From Metallyticus violacea (Eukaryota; Arthropoda; Insecta; Mantodea; Metallyticidae): a stretch of DNA of 64,000 bases. The notes below the pieces were generated by a model. That model was not told the origin of the DNA and searched no databases. It saw only the letters and a program-made list of their open reading frames with translations. Positions within the stretch are counted from its first letter, which is position 1. The number at the start of each line of letters is the position of its first letter. A program made the position numbers and the translations under genes. Shown here one piece after another: positions 22,740 through 35,763 of this stretch. Where the stretch lies: the NCBI GenBank assembly GCA_030762175.1, contig CM060846.1, positions 236,900,512 through 236,964,511 of the forward strand, in the 5' to 3' direction.

Positions 22740-23778
22740 ATGATTGCGATCATTACGTTTACAGGCAAAGCGCCCATTGCATTGTGCTTAGAGAAAGAGG
22801 TAATAATTTAAAACAAAATCTAAGTTAAACACAGAGGAAGGGTACTTTAGATCTGTGGTAAAGTTGAAAGCTTGTAGCACTAAGTTTGTCCGCTCGACCA
22901 TCATGCTGCGTTGTTACAAGTTTCTATAGTTAAGATACAAGATTTACAGGTGGGTAGTGTTTTCCCTATTTCGTTTTCTATTCAGTACAATTATGTCGTT
23001 AGTTAGACAGCATATAGATGTTCTCTAGGTTCGTGGAATTTAGAATATATTTTGACAGAGCTATTTAATTAGCATTTGAAAATCTTCGAAGCCTAGCATC
23101 GGTCACACTGTACATGTGAAATAGATGGATTTAATGTCCATACCCTCCATACACGCAAGCCTGAACGATGTCCCGCAAAACGTTTACCTTACTTTCTTGA
23201 TAGTACGTCAACATAACGCGCTACAACATTTATGAAACTCCGCCCATACAAAGATTACAGGCCTTAAGAGCCAAGAAGCCTGCATTTTGTTAAGTAGTGT
23301 CTTCAGTTTGCGAATGGCTGAAATTTAAACACGGATTTAGTATTTTCGCGACGAGGTGCAGTTTTACTTGCAAGGGCGAATTAATGGCAAAATGATGGAC
23401 ATTGTTAAGAGAAAATGCAACATTCCTTCACGAAAGCTCATTACGTGATCCCAAGTTGAGTGTGGGGTAAGCCGAAAATGGGAAGTGAACATTTGGTCCT
23501 ATTTTACCATAAATCAATGAATGCTGAATAGTGAATGGCGTTAGCTTTGAAGCAGCTTTTTCTCAAATTAAATGAAAAATTAACAATGTTCCAGCAAGAC
23601 GAGATTAAACTCATACATCCCGAATTTCATGGTATGCGATTGTTGAAGTCTTTGATGAGAGGGTGACTGAAGTGTTTTGCGTGCTCAATCTACAGAACCT
23701 AATTTGCCATTTTTATTTGCGGTACAATTTAAAAATAAAACGCAATTCAGTTAATCAAATCCGTGAGCTTTACAAAAT
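22740..23778. other. No recognisable gene
   Basis: Moderately complex, AT-rich DNA. No frame, RNA or repeat could be assigned. Confidence 0.4.
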
Positions 23779-24030
23779 AATGCTTGAGAATGGCGAACGA
23801 CATTTCGGAAGTAAAGGTACGCATTTTTAAGCATGTTCACTAATACTCGAGAATGGCGGACGACATTTCGGAAGTAAAGGTACGCATTTTTAAGCATGTT
23901 CACTAATACTCGAGAATGGCGGACGACATTTCGGAAGTAAAGGTACGCATTTTTAAGCATGTTCACTAATACTCGAGAATGGCGGACGACATTTAGGAAA
24001 TAAAGGTATGCATTTTTAAACATGTTCACA
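23779..24030. repeat. 63-bp tandem repeat, four units
   Basis: Four units begin at 23779, 23842, 23905 and 23968. The inner units are nearly identical and contain CTCGAGAATGGCGGACGACA and GGTACGCATTTTTAAGCATG. The first and last are diverged. As 63 is divisible by three, the minus frame stays open as 21-residue repeats (23751-24029). This openness follows from the repeat and is not evidence for a protein. Confidence 0.92.
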
Positions 24031-27000
24031 ATTTTAAAGTAACATGTTAGTCAACAGCTTTTCGCTATATCTATTCTGTATTTTACAGATCCCGCTGCGG
24101 CTGCACCTTCCCCTTTCCTTCTGCGGGATTTGCCATTCAAATGGAAAGTCTTGCATAAACAACTAAATCAACCGTTTTAATTTCAGTTCACTTGTTTTAA
24201 TTCCAATTTTACTGAAAGTATCAAAACAGTAATTACACCGAGCTTAGAACTGCGTGACTTTCGAGGTAGTTTGTGAACTGCAATGCATCAGTCTTAATAT
24301 TAATAGAATTTTAAAAAATGTTCAATGTGAATACAAACTCTGGAGGAGAACAATGTGTTAGCTTCAAACTTTACTCATTCTCACAATCAGTAAATGAGAG
24401 CGATGTATAAAATTACAGTGCTTCCTAACAAACGCGAGAATGAAGATGTAAGAGTGACATCGGAAATGTAAAGTTCTTCATTAATGAAATTGTATTTGTT
24501 ATAGTTCATACATATTGTATCAGTATTTGGACTTAAAAAACAATATTAAGAATTGGATATATTTTATACATTTTTAAAACTTTAATTCGGGTATTTGCAT
24601 GCTCAAAATATAAACTTTAGTAACAAACTAAAAGTGCTATGCAAGGGGGAGGGGGAATTAAAAAAGAAGGCAACATCTATTTAGATGTTCTTAACAACTG
24701 CTGCATTTCCTTTTGCACTGACGATTGAAATCAGTTTGTCGAGGAGTTATGTTACGGTATCGGCAAATGTACTACTTAAACAGTTGATAAATGAACAATT
24801 CAGAAACTTTTTAAGTGAAATATGCCAACAGAAGAGTGCCATTTGAGGCAACTTTAAGAAAAACTGTGTTCAGAAAGTACGGCAAACTGAAGTTAGTAAC
24901 AGACTAGAAGGTAAGGCAAGATCTACAACTAAAATCATAAAACTAAAAAAATGCAACACATAACTTCGTTCCTCTTGCATCATATAATGTAGAGCGCAGT
25001 TTTTCTTTCTACAAAAAATTCTAATTGACAAACGCTATAAATCTGGAGAAAATGCTTGTAATTGGCTGTCATAATAATGTACTGCGTGGTTCAAGCTGCA
25101 ACATTTTAATGTACACAAATTAAATTACATTAAAAATTAATGTTTTGCTTTTTCAATTTGAATAAGTTAATATTTTTAAAAAATATTTCAATTTTTTTCA
25201 CATTTTAGTGTTGTGGAGTTTATATTTTGTGAAAGTTTGCTAGCATGACGAAAATATGGACAAATGTCCCGTTGCTTGCCATGTGTGCGCGCTGCGAGTG
25301 AGTTTGTCCGTGAAGAGTGGTGGATAACACAGCCCAGGTAACCTGGAACTGTAAACAATAGGGACAGGGGTGTACAAGTATCAGAAAGCGACTAACCTGA
25401 CCGTACTGCTACCATACCGGTGGCTGTACAGCCCCGGGGTTATACGGGCCGTAGCTAACACTATTTCCTCTTCAGTAGATATATGTCGTAGCTCTGGTCA
25501 TGACCTGGCTGACCCAAGTTCATTCAGAATGCTTCTAAATGAGGACCTCCTTTTGTACCAATGTTTTCTGGCGGAAAAAGAGTCATTATAGTGATCAACA
25601 AACATCTTACGTTTTCTCTCTTATGGTCTTATATGCAGGACTACCAGATTTACTTTCAGCAGGCAAACTGCAAAACATTTACTTTAATCTCGAACTGCTT
25701 AAAAAGTCCACCAATTAGTAAACAAAACAAACTCAAAATATATAGAACCTGAACACTTGTTTATAAAATAGATTTTCGGCTTGTGTCTAGTGCCGTTTTC
25801 ATAATTAAGCGTCCGCCTTAATGTATTTAAGCCAATTTTAGTGAATCCATCAGATTCTTAAGGATCAATGTCATTTGTTGATAAATTAAGAATTTGAATA
25901 GTGTTATTAGATTAAACATTTCTGTATATCATAACGCAATAGAAGGCATTCGTCCCTCTGGCTATGCAATCAGTGCAAAGTAATTCATTAATAACATGAC
26001 CATCAAAGGCGCTGGAATGAAAGAGTAGCACTTGAATTTTGTTACAAATTAGTACTTGACAATATAAAGCATCCATTTTATCTGCAAGTACAGAATGTTA
26101 TTCACTTAAATAGTAAGTACCAAACGAACATAATTGAAATGTTGGTGAACCTCTTCAGGATATCATCTGAAGTTGCCACTGGTGAAAAATTCAAATTTCA
26201 ATAGTAGATCTCGCTACTTGAAGGATGGGTTTAAAAACGTAATAGTACGTGACAATAAAAGACGATGATGTACGTTTTGGATGGTTAGGATCACAGATAT
26301 TTCCAAAAGTAAACCTGAAACGTAGCTTTCTTAATATCGCACTGAAAGATGAATTTTTATAACTTTAAGAACGCTGAAGGGCTACATTTATTTAGTTAGT
26401 TTTAAGTACTAAAACTTACAAATAGGTTTATACAAATCATTGGTTAGTGAAGTTGATAAATTTTACTTAAATGATATGAGCACATAGAATGCAGATATAG
26501 ACACCATGATTGGCATACCGTATCCTTCTGCAGTGAAAGAATCTCGTCTTCATTAGTAATCTGGTTTATGGTTATGCACTGCAATTCGACAACTGAAAAT
26601 AGTCAAGCGTTATGTTATTTGTGATTCTAAATTCTATGCAAGAAAAACAAAAATGGCACTGGGATATTAAGATGTACTAATAACATTTCTGCTCATGTGC
26701 ATGTTAAATTATATTAAAAACGTCACCGATGTTAACGACAAACATAATACGGTTTCATACCCAAATCTTACCTTGCCATTCTTAAAAAGAAAATTGAACA
26801 AGACATTTATAAAAAAAAATTGGGAAAAATATATTTTATGGTTCATTGTAATGTATGGCTTTTAGGATACAGGATGTAAACATTTGCCCAACCTGCCGGA
26901 AGAAAAAATTTACAATAATTTTAAGCGAAGTTGCCATCAATCATCACTGCATGTGATGCAGAATTGCTTATCCAGTCTTCAGATATATTACAGATGGGAC

Positions 27001-28185
27001 ATTTTTGTAATAAAAGTACTTTATTTCTACATATTTCAATTACATTATACTTTACAATATATGCATTGTACACTGTTCTTGGAGCACTAGTTATTTAGGG
27101 ATCCTATACAACTAATACCCAGGTTATTGTGTGTAATATACCCTACTTCCCTCTATCTATACCTTTTTATTTTTCTCAATATCTCCATTATATTCATCTT
27201 TTACTTTGGTCACTTTCCTCTAGCACTTTTTCCTTACTTGCCCTTTATAGTTACCAAATTATCTAAGAGCTCCTTGCTGCCAGTTCCAAAAGAAATTATC
27301 ACAAGTAATATCACCAGAGGGTATAATATTATTGATAAATTCGCAAATTTAGTGAGTGAATTTATCTGGAAAGCTCAGACCCTCGAGTGATATTTATTAG
27401 GACTATTTCACGAATAAAATAAAAAATTAAATATACTTCCTAACTTGGCTTGCAAAATTGTGAAAATTGCATATTTATACTTAACCTTTTTAAGCAATCT
27501 TGCGATAGAAGAATGCCGATTGTCAGTAATGCCAATAGAGAAGAGCAAAATATGGGTTTAGGACCATTTCATGAATAGAATAAGAATAAAAAGTATACAT
27601 ATATTTAAAATTCGCGCATAGAATGTTAACACTTGTTATGCTTACGTATATCTATTCTATTCAGAAACCGTGAGACTGAAATGGATACAATTCGACAATT
27701 ACAATCGCTACCTTTCGATTTTCTAATATCAAATGAGAAAAACAAAACAAAAAAAGATAATATACGGTCCCTCTATTTTTCTTTGTATTCTGTGATTTAC
27801 AATCTCTAATGATAAGATCAATATGCATATTTGACGCATAACCAAAATGATTAGAAGAATCCTTCATTTTGCGTTATGATTGTCGATTGTCCATGCCTTT
27901 GTTGCTATCTCACCACCGCCTATAGCAAAAGTGGTCAAGTGATGCGTGTTCAGGAATTATATAGTGGAGGTATAGAGTTGGCTACACTGATCACAAGACA
28001 AATGCATCGCGTGATAAGACGGGGATTTGATAAAGTTTTTGGATAATTTCACTCCGTAATACGGCTGTGATTGATCAAAATTCAAATTTTTGTTTCGTTT
28101 CATTGGTCGATGTTGTCACATGAATGAAATAGTCATTAAAATTTCATTGTGGTAATTATTTCATTTCCTTTTTCATGCTTCTATC
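24031..28185. other. Long stretch without recognisable features
   Basis: About 4 kb of AT-rich DNA. A GC-richer patch at 25250-25520 has a 73-codon plus frame (25370-25591) of unknown nature and could be an exon or an LTR-like piece. The 26884-27867 frames are short and hydrophobic. I see no transposase or reverse-transcriptase motif. Confidence 0.35.
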
Positions 28186-28189
28186 CATA

Positions 28190-28640
28190 CCTTAGTTTCT
28201 GAACATTCTACTATAGAGTGTACACCTTTATCTATTTTCCCACATCATGGGATACTCTTCCAATTTCAGTTTTAATACGGTCAACCCCATTATCCCTGCT
28301 CTATCCCAACAAATTCCTCTCTTCCGTTTTTATTGCAAACAACTAAATATTTTTCTCGCCACCATTCCTTCTGAAATTCTCTATAATACTGCAAGGAACT
28401 TTTAAACTATTCCATATTTTTACTTTTCGATATCCTACATCCTTAATTTCACTTTATTCCATATTTCTTGTTTATTAATTATCTTTTGGTCATCTAGCTC
28501 CCCTAATTCAATCTCTTTGACCGTTTTCTTTATTCGAAATAATCAAATTCTTTCCCATTTGTCTTTCTCTTTAATCCTTAAAGAGTCTTTAACTACATGT
28601 ATATCTCCTCCTTCCCTTGATTGTATCTAACAAAAATTTC
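28190..28640 (-). pseudogene. Possible LINE ORF2 C-terminal remnant
   Basis: On the minus strand frames read EFQKEWWREKYLVVCNKNGR and later GKIDKGVHSIVECSET, loosely like the C-terminal end of insect LINE ORF2 proteins where a Cys-rich motif precedes HxxxEC. No reverse-transcriptase core is seen nearby. The match is weak and could be chance. Confidence 0.22.
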
Positions 28641-29555
28641 AAAATACTTTTCCTAATTCAGCTAAGGCTACCCCACTTGGAGCTACCTTCGGCATTCCGA
28701 AAACCATTTCAGAAATGATCTAAGGATATGGATCATGCTCCCAACCTTTCTCAGTCCCCCAGACTTCAACCTCATAGATTTAACCATACCTGAATAAATT
28801 CTGTTCAACCATGGTAGACTCGTACCTGGTTATCTTCCTCAAGAATGTTTCTATGCTATTAACAGCTGTTTTTCCTTTGCCCAGTACATTCTTCTGTAAC
28901 ACAGTGATCAGAAATGTATAGTGCAGCGACATTTAACTTTGAAATTAAATATCTGCTAAAGCATTCCCCCCCCGAGCTTTTCGGCGCATTTAATAGCGAA
29001 GACGCCGATGGCTTCTTTTAGGCGTTCATTTAATTTCATATCATTGTTACCGGAATGATATCGACATTGTCAGTTAAACGCTTGGGAAGAAAGAAAAAAT
29101 ACTTTTTTTTTTCAAATCGAATTAATGAAGTGGGCATATCGTGTTAAACTACTCTTCAGACGAGTGTCAGAAATGACATTTCATTAAATAATAAAAGAGA
29201 ACCTTAAAGGCATAAATGATGTGTTATAATGTAAAAAGGAAATAGCGTGGAAAGAACTAGCGAAAGATAGTATATATTTAAACACTTTACAACTTTTTCT
29301 CGAAAAAATGTGAGGTTAGTTATGAAACCTGTGCCTTTGAATTAATAACTTCGTTTATGGTTATCTAATTCTTTATCTCCAAATTCTAGGTTTAAGTTCA
29401 GGATCCCATCAAAGTACAGAGCATTTCTTTAATTGCCGGGCCGCGGATCGTGTGTGCGTGCTCCGGGCACTGTCTAATGCACTGAGGTAAAAGAACATTC
29501 TCTGTGCTCCAGTACCTATTGTTCTGCGAGACAACATGGCCATTTAAATGAAAAC
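28641..29555. other. No recognisable gene
   Basis: A small GC-rich island at 29436-29475 (CCGGGCCGCGG and CTCCGGGCAC) stands out in AT-rich DNA. Nothing else was assigned. Confidence 0.35.
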
Positions 29556-29559
29556 ATGC

Positions 29560-30000
29560 CTTATTTCAGAAAAATATTAAACGTGTGTCAACAGTACCGT
29601 GAGCAATATTTTGTAAAATTCGGTTATACAAATTTACTAGTTTTTCGTTGTCACCAGGTTGTAATTCATGAACTATAGGCATTTTATAGGTTTTAAATTT
29701 TAAAAGTTTAGTAGCACTATGTTTTTGAAACACCCACGTGCTGTGCAGCAAGTCTTAAGAGACTTCTTTGGAGAGTGTTGGAATGATGCACCAATTTCGT
29801 CAGTTTTTTCCTCCCTTAGAACGTTTCTTTTTCGATTCTTAGGTTTAGCGTTTAGAGATCCCGTTGTCCTGAACTTATTAACCAAACAGTTTCTCCACCA
29901 CGAACTGGAATACCAGGAAATTTCTCCTGAAATTGTCTACACACCTGTCTACACGATTCGATTTTTACGTTTTTACGTTTATGTATCGTACATAACTATT
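29560..30000 (-). pseudogene. Mariner-like transposase, N-terminal half
   Basis: The best preserved of three fragments of one lineage. On the minus strand: KFPGIPV near 29930; NKFRTTGSLNAKPKNRKRNV and REEKTDEIGASFQHSPKKSL (29885-29770) for the linker and second helix-turn-helix; after one frameshift ATKLLKFKTYKMPIVHELQP and LYNRILQNI (29700-29590), which leads toward the first catalytic acid. The frame stops at LIFF just before the FFSDEAWF-type motif would begin, so the catalytic domain is missing. Sisters are at 330 and 3870. Confidence 0.75.
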
Positions 30001-30540
30001 CTTTGTTGAAGCGTGAACTGCAGGCATTTTAGCGGACTAATAAGAATAATCTTCACAACACAGAAGTCTTGAATAAACTTTGAGTTTTGAGATGCACAAT
30101 GAACAAACTCCAATCTTTACAGCTGGAACAGAAGGCAACAACTGACACAGTGTAACACAGCTGATAAGCGTAGTCTTGAGCGGGTCATTCATCGCTAATG
30201 CGCTGCTGGAATAATACTGAGGTCGCAGCTTGGCTAACTAAGCTTAAACGCGGGACCGGTTATAAATGGAACGCGAGTAATTGACAATCTAAGAATTTGT
30301 TCGAGTCCCACCTTACGCCATGGTAGATTTTAACGTATTTGTCCGTTGTCTAATAGATTGTTGGTATACATGATGCTGGCCACTTTTCCATAGAGTCCAG
30401 CCATTACGTTCGTATGATCTCCAGAACAGAGATCGGATCATATGAAAAGCAATCGATGCCGGGTATATATTTATAGTATCACGTCATGTGAATAAATAAT
30501 GTATATTACTACTAAATACCTACTGAAGAACTTCTTGACG
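30001..30540. other. No recognisable gene
   Basis: Ordinary-complexity spacer between the mariner-like fragment and SINE A4. No motif was found. Confidence 0.4.
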
Positions 30541-30552
30541 CTTATGAAGTTG

Positions 30553-30846
30553 GAGTCGGTTCTGTGGTCTAATGGTAACCATTCTTGCCTCCTAAACCCA
30601 AATCACGGGTTCAAACCCGGCCAGGACTGGTGGGGTTTTCGGGCGTAAAAATCCTAAGTATGGCTTCCTTCGGAAGGGAAGTAAAGCTGTGGGTCCCTCG
30701 TCGTACATTTACGGCACGATAAAGAACCTCAAGCCTGAAAGAAGAGACATCTGAGCAAAATTTACCGGCTGTTTCAGACCTGAATAGAATGGGACACTGA
30801 TGACCTCAGATGTCAAGGAGCATCCATAAATAAACCAAATCAACAA
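30553..30846 (+). mobile_element. SINE family A (copy A4), full length
   Basis: Complete order: head GTCGGTTCTGTGGTCTAATG, CCTCCTAAACCCAAATCACG, box B GGGTTCAAACCCGGCCAGG, GGAAGGGAAGTAAAGC, TACATTTACGGCACG, then the GATGTCAAGGAGCATCC tail with AAATAAACCAAATCAA. A perfect 12-bp TSD, CTTATGAAGTTG, lies at 30541-30552 and 30847-30858. Confidence 0.93.
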
Positions 30847-30858
30847 CTTATGAAGTTG

Positions 30859-32173
30859 AATTGTTCTTACAGTCGTACACTGTGCATAATGAACGGTACA
30901 GTGAAGGATGAATTAGCAAACTAATCGGACATAGAATTAAAGGTTAATATTTCAAATGCTACTCTTCAGATTCCTGCATAGTTTTGATGATCAGAAGTGT
31001 CAATTAAAAGGATGAGAGTTTAAGATTAGGGTTTTCTGAGATGAGCAACATCATCCCTCAACGGGAGTAAAATCAAAGTGCGTGATCGGAGAAATGTTAT
31101 TCAGTTAAGTTGATTATTGCAATAAGTATTCGAACATTTTATGAAGTTTTAGGCATTGTTTGCATAACAGCACATTTCTGCTCTAAGTTTTTACCACATT
31201 AATTTCTCGAGGATTAGGTGAGCTTAATATGTATTGCTTGTTTCGAAATTTCCGAAATTTGTCTCTCATTGACCTATCCGTTCATTTCATTCAACATGCC
31301 GCCCACCCTGAATAGACAGGGAAGTTATTGTTATTTTCAGAACGAGGTGTTTCTTGCTTATTTTACTAACTAGTGTTTCTCAATTTGGGCGTATCCGTGA
31401 TTTCCTAGCCTACCGAAACGTTTGTATAGTTGACCTCGGCATGGTACGGTGAGGTGCGAATGGGAACGTGGGAGGTCAATGATCTCAACCGTTGGTCATC
31501 AATGAAACTTAAGTACGAATAGAAACCAAGCTATACATAACGGTAAAAATTTTGGTAAGCATGAACTTTCTTACTCTGCTTCTCTAAGCTCAAGACTCAT
31601 TCAGCAGAAAATGTTTGCCTACACATTGTAATGATGAGGTTAACAAGCACTCGAGCAAAATTAACTGTACCGCATTCCTGGTATCTTCCCTGAAGTTACA
31701 GGTTTAATACACGAGATAATGCGACGTTGACAGCTCTCTTGAAAGTTGCATTGTTGTAATGCTTTCTAATAAATTGGACTAGCTTCCAGAAACCCCAGGA
31801 ATGAATGCATTTAAGTTTAGAATACCATAATGTTTTGCTCAAGTTATTCCCATGCTTTAAAGCAAGCTATACATTAACTTGCATTTATCATTACGATTTT
31901 GGACGTTGAGCAAATGTCAGTGTAACCCAATCTCGGAAATGGATAATTGGCCAAAAGAAGAGAGTGCAGACTGCGCTATGGTAAAGCTGTTTCAAGTGTA
32001 TGCAGATTTTCTTCAAATTTAGTGTAGCTGTACGTCCTTCTTCAATTAATGTGTAATTTTCAATAAATAATTCACTAAGCTAACATTCCAGCATTAGCAC
32101 CAATGAATTATTACGCATAGAATTAAAATAAAAGAATGGATTTGATTTTTTAATTCTACATTGCTACTACTAA

Positions 32174-32220
<47 letters not shown>

Positions 32221-33110
32221 GCAACAACAACAACCAGTTAAATATTGTTTCATAAAAGTTGCAGGCTTTGTTATACAATTAGTATTTTTAATCACGGAAA
32301 AAAGGATTAGTTACATCAAAAGTATAAGATTAGCAACATTTGATTTTTCGTGCACCAGCGAACTGCTAACTTAAAAATTCGTCAAATCATTTAACAAAAG
32401 TAGGCTTAAATGGAATTTTTTACTATATTGCAGACTTAATAAATCAGCGAAACAAATGTTTCTTTAAATATGCTTTTTTCAGAGTTAAGAAAGTAGGCTA
32501 CACCATGCAAGGAAAATAAAACATGGTTGTTAGAACAGAATAAATATTTGTTTATACTCTTACTACTATTAGCACATCAATTTGTAAATTAAATTGGAGA
32601 TTTTTAATATGACGAACATCGCTTATAGCACAGTCTGATAGTAAATGCTACCGCTTTTTGTAACCCCGTGATTGAACAACTTAGTAGTATCTCTTGATTT
32701 TCTGTTTACAGTTAATTGCAGACTAATTCATTACATCACTCTTAATGCATATCAAAATTATTTGTTTACTTGTAAGATAAAGAATAACAAATCTATGTAC
32801 TCACACAAACTCAATACTAACGCTGCAAATAGTTAGCAACAAAGAAGAAACCAGGTGTGGCTGAATGCAGCACCGATCCACGACAAACACATTTTCCAAG
32901 AGACAGGTAAAAATGCCCACCTTATGCACACAAGAAAACCAACGCAACTGAACTTGCAATGTCTTACAGTTGGGAATCCACTAGTCGGACACTGCCGGTA
33001 GAATGCGGGCCTGTCGTTCTTTCACATTCTTTACACACACAAACTACTACACGGGGAGTACGCTTATAGAGCATTACTACATAACAAGCGCTTCTTTCCC
33101 CTTTCCTTCC
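30859..33110. other. No recognisable gene; poly-T at 32176-32216
   Basis: AT-rich DNA with one 41-nt poly-T tract. No frame above background and no transposon motif. Confidence 0.4.
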
Positions 33111-33460
33111 TCCTTCCTTGTCCATGTTTATTTATTTATTTAATTTAATGTTTCTTCTTTTCTTCCGTCCTTTCTTTCTTCCTTCTACCCCTTTCTTTCT
33201 TCCTTTTTTTCTTTCTTCTCTAACTATGCATTACTTTCTTTCTTTCCTCTTTCCTTTCTTTTTCATTTTCTTCCTTTTCTTCCTTTCTTATATTTCCCTT
33301 CTTTTTCTTTTCCCGTTTTTATTTCTTTTCTTCTTTCTTTTATTTTCTTTCTTTTTCTTTCTCTCCTCTCTTTCTCTATCCTTCCCTTTTAATTTAATTT
33401 TTATTTTTTTCTTTCGGTCATTCTTTCTCCCTACTTTTCTCTCTTTTTTTCTTTCTAAGT
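33110..33460 (+). repeat. Polypyrimidine tract (about 350 bp)
   Basis: Strongly strand-asymmetric CTTT/TTCC-rich sequence made of degenerate TTTC and CCTT units with very few purines. It keeps a Phe/Leu/Ser-rich plus frame open (33118-33462), which is a composition artefact. Confidence 0.9.
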
Positions 33461-33759
33461 AAGAGTGAGACCTGTTGTAACGGTATCGGTAAGTACTTCA
33501 ACCGGAGAAGAGGCTAACCACACTCAGCTGCAGTGGGCCCAAGCCTCTGGGCAATATTGCGTTAATTTCAAATGAAAATATAGCGTGTTTAAAAAAGAAT
33601 ATTCGCCTACAAGTGTTGAAACACATCTTCTGGGTCAACAGAAGGCAGCTTTATTTAATAGATACTGTCTTTTCTGGTCCTACTGCGGCAAACGGCTCAG
33701 TAACATGTACTTTAGTAATTCCAAGTTTGTACTCTTGTACTCTTGAGTACTATGTCTGA

Positions 33760-33761
<2 letters not shown>

Positions 33762-33811
<50 letters not shown>
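33762..33811. repeat. (AT)n microsatellite, about 25 units
   Basis: Pure alternating AT. It lies just outside a foldback repeat. Confidence 0.95.
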
Positions 33812-33816
<5 letters not shown>

Positions 33817-33834
33817 ATAAAAATTAAAAATAAA

Positions 33835-34035
33835 GTAACTCTTGGAACAATATAAATGAATAACAAAAACTAAAGAAGCAAAAATACCTAACATACTTAA
33901 ATAGAAACACAAATGTTGCTACATTTCGAATGGACTGTGTTCTTTTTCAAAGGCTTATCTTCTTCCTTTGAAGAGGAATACAAGCAGTTCGAAATATATC
34001 AATGTTTGTGTTTCTATTTAGTAGTTTATCCTTTT
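33835..34035 (+). repeat. Foldback repeat, copy 1
   Basis: The segment 33898-33953 pairs with 33965-34020 around an 11-nt loop. The 56-bp arms agree at about 45 positions and both start with TAAATAGAAACACAAA. Each arm holds an ATTTCGAAxxxxxTGT-like block and ends in TCAAAGG. The flank GGAACAATAT...AATAACAA is shared, in reverse orientation, with 43195-43360. No coding capacity is present. It behaves like a short foldback or MITE-type dispersed repeat. Confidence 0.7.
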
Positions 34036-34544
34036 CTGCTTCTCTAGCTCTTGTTACATCTACATATACCATAGTACACATAATACTCAAGAGCAAGAAC
34101 TACAACATTCAATGTTCGAGTAAAGAAAAATATACCTATTAGCACAATATTTCAAGCAATTCGCTCTTCATCAGCTATAGGCATACGATATACCCGGTGA
34201 AGTACACATTGCTCCAAATATTGCGTTAATGTGTGTGCTTTCAGTTGTATGTTGTGACAGTTTCCACTATCAACCCCTACTGAAATATAATTATAATGTA
34301 TATTTGTGTAAATCTAACCATATTTTGGCATTGTAATTAGTAATGTATATATTATGTATACGAGGGTAGGTCCATGAGTTTCCGGCCTAACCATTTTCTA
34401 GGTATGATAAAGACAAAAACTATATTTCACTTTTCAATATTGTTACCTTTTATTGCAATATACTTCTTAACTCTTAGAATTGACATTTCAACGCCCCCCC
34501 CCAAAAAAAAATCAGAAGTCTTGTCTGCATTCATCACTTCTTCG

Positions 34545-35465
34545 TCACACTTAAATTACCTTCCTCGAAGGTCCTTCTTGAGTTTAGAGAAGAGGAAATA
34601 GTCGCTGGGAGCTAGATCTGGGCGGTAGGGTGCATGGTCGATCTCCTTGAAAACACATTTCTTCACAGCTTCTTTGCAACAAGAGCTATGTGCACAAGCG
34701 CGCTGTCGTGAAGAAGGTGCACACCACCACTCAGCTTTCCTCGCCTTTTCCCTTTGACGGAAGTACATGGTCTACAGTAGGCCAGCAAAGTACTCCCCAT
34801 TTACTGTGATGTTCCTCTCCTTGAAGTCAATGAATGGTATTCCTTCACAGTGCCAAAAGATTGAGATCATGATCTTCTTGGTTGACTGAGTGACCTTGGC
34901 TTTAGAGGCGTTGCTTCACCAGATTTACGCCACTTTAAAGATTCTCTTTTGGACAGGGAATCATAGAAGGAGACGATAGTTTCATCTCCTGTAACAATGG
35001 TTTGCAGAACTTCTCTCTCGTTGCCACGGCAGAGCTCCAAAAATGCCTGACAACAGATGACTCGTTACTGCTTTTGGACTGAGGAAAGAAATCTAGGCAC
35101 CCATCTTGCACTAACCTTATTCATGCTTAAAGTTCACAAGTATTTCGAAGGACTGTTGTTTTAGAAAAGCCCAACATTGCTGCTATTTCTGTAACTTTGA
35201 GCCGCCGGTCATCCATAATTTCTCCTTCCACAAGAGCGATGTTTTCAGGAGTAAGCATCTCCAAGGGCCGACCTGTACGCTCTTCGTCTTCAATGCTTTC
35301 TCGACTCATTCGAAAAGGTTTGGCCCATCTTTTACGGTAGAATATGAGGGGGGATGCTTTCCTATATACACCGTTCAATCGCTGTTTAATTTCATTTGGA
35401 GTAAATCCTTCTTTTGTGAGGAACTGAATAACAGCTCGAAAATCCATTTTAAACATGTCGCAATC
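34545..35465 (-). pseudogene. Mariner transposase (DD34D type), broken
   Basis: Start near 35456. The helix-turn-helix region reads FRAVIQFLTKEGFTPNEIKQ, then SIEDEERTGRPLE and LKVTEIAAMLGFSKTTVL (to 35127). The catalytic part is in other frames: VAGDET-like near 34990, then at 34768-34556 the CVFKEIDHAPYRPDLAPSDY segment with the third catalytic Asp. The HDNA motif carrying the second Asp is lost to a shift (reads SSRQRACAH). Frameshifts follow the helix-turn-helix domain, so no active protein is made. Confidence 0.85.
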
Positions 35466-35483
35466 TTCTACACATAGCCTTCT

Positions 35484-35763
35484 ACTGCCACGGATGGCCG
35501 AGGTCGTTAAGGCGCGGACTCGTGAGCATTGGGTCTATGGTTCGAATCCCGTCAGGACCGTCCTCCCTGACTGAGATTTTTTCCAGGTTTTCCTCAGAGC
35601 TCATAAATGGCAAATGTCGGGGAGGTACCCTAAACTTAGGCCTGGAACGTTTCCTTCCTTTAAAAAAACCTTTCCCAATATATCATTTCATCTCACGTAT
35701 CATCATTGTCACCGCCTGTGGTGCCTCAGTAGTAAAAACGGGCGTTAAACACTAATAAAAAAA
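35484..35763 (+). mobile_element. SINE family B (copy B5), inside mariner copy 1
   Basis: Head GCCACGGATGGCCGAGGTCG, box B GGTTCGAATCCCGTCAGG, full body, end GGGCGTTAAACACTAATAA. TSD CATAGCCTTCT (35473-35483) against CATAACCTTCT (35764-35774), 10 of 11. The sister mariner at 58917-58940 shows the uninterrupted target, which proves the insertion and its direction in time. Confidence 0.95.

Noticed and set aside
23751..24029. 92-codon repeat protein
   Set aside because: Openness is explained by a 63-bp tandem repeat. There is no start context or flanking coding signal.
33118..33462. 114-codon Phe/Leu-rich ORF resembling a membrane protein
   Set aside because: It lies wholly in a polypyrimidine tract, and the hydrophobicity is produced by the T-rich codons.
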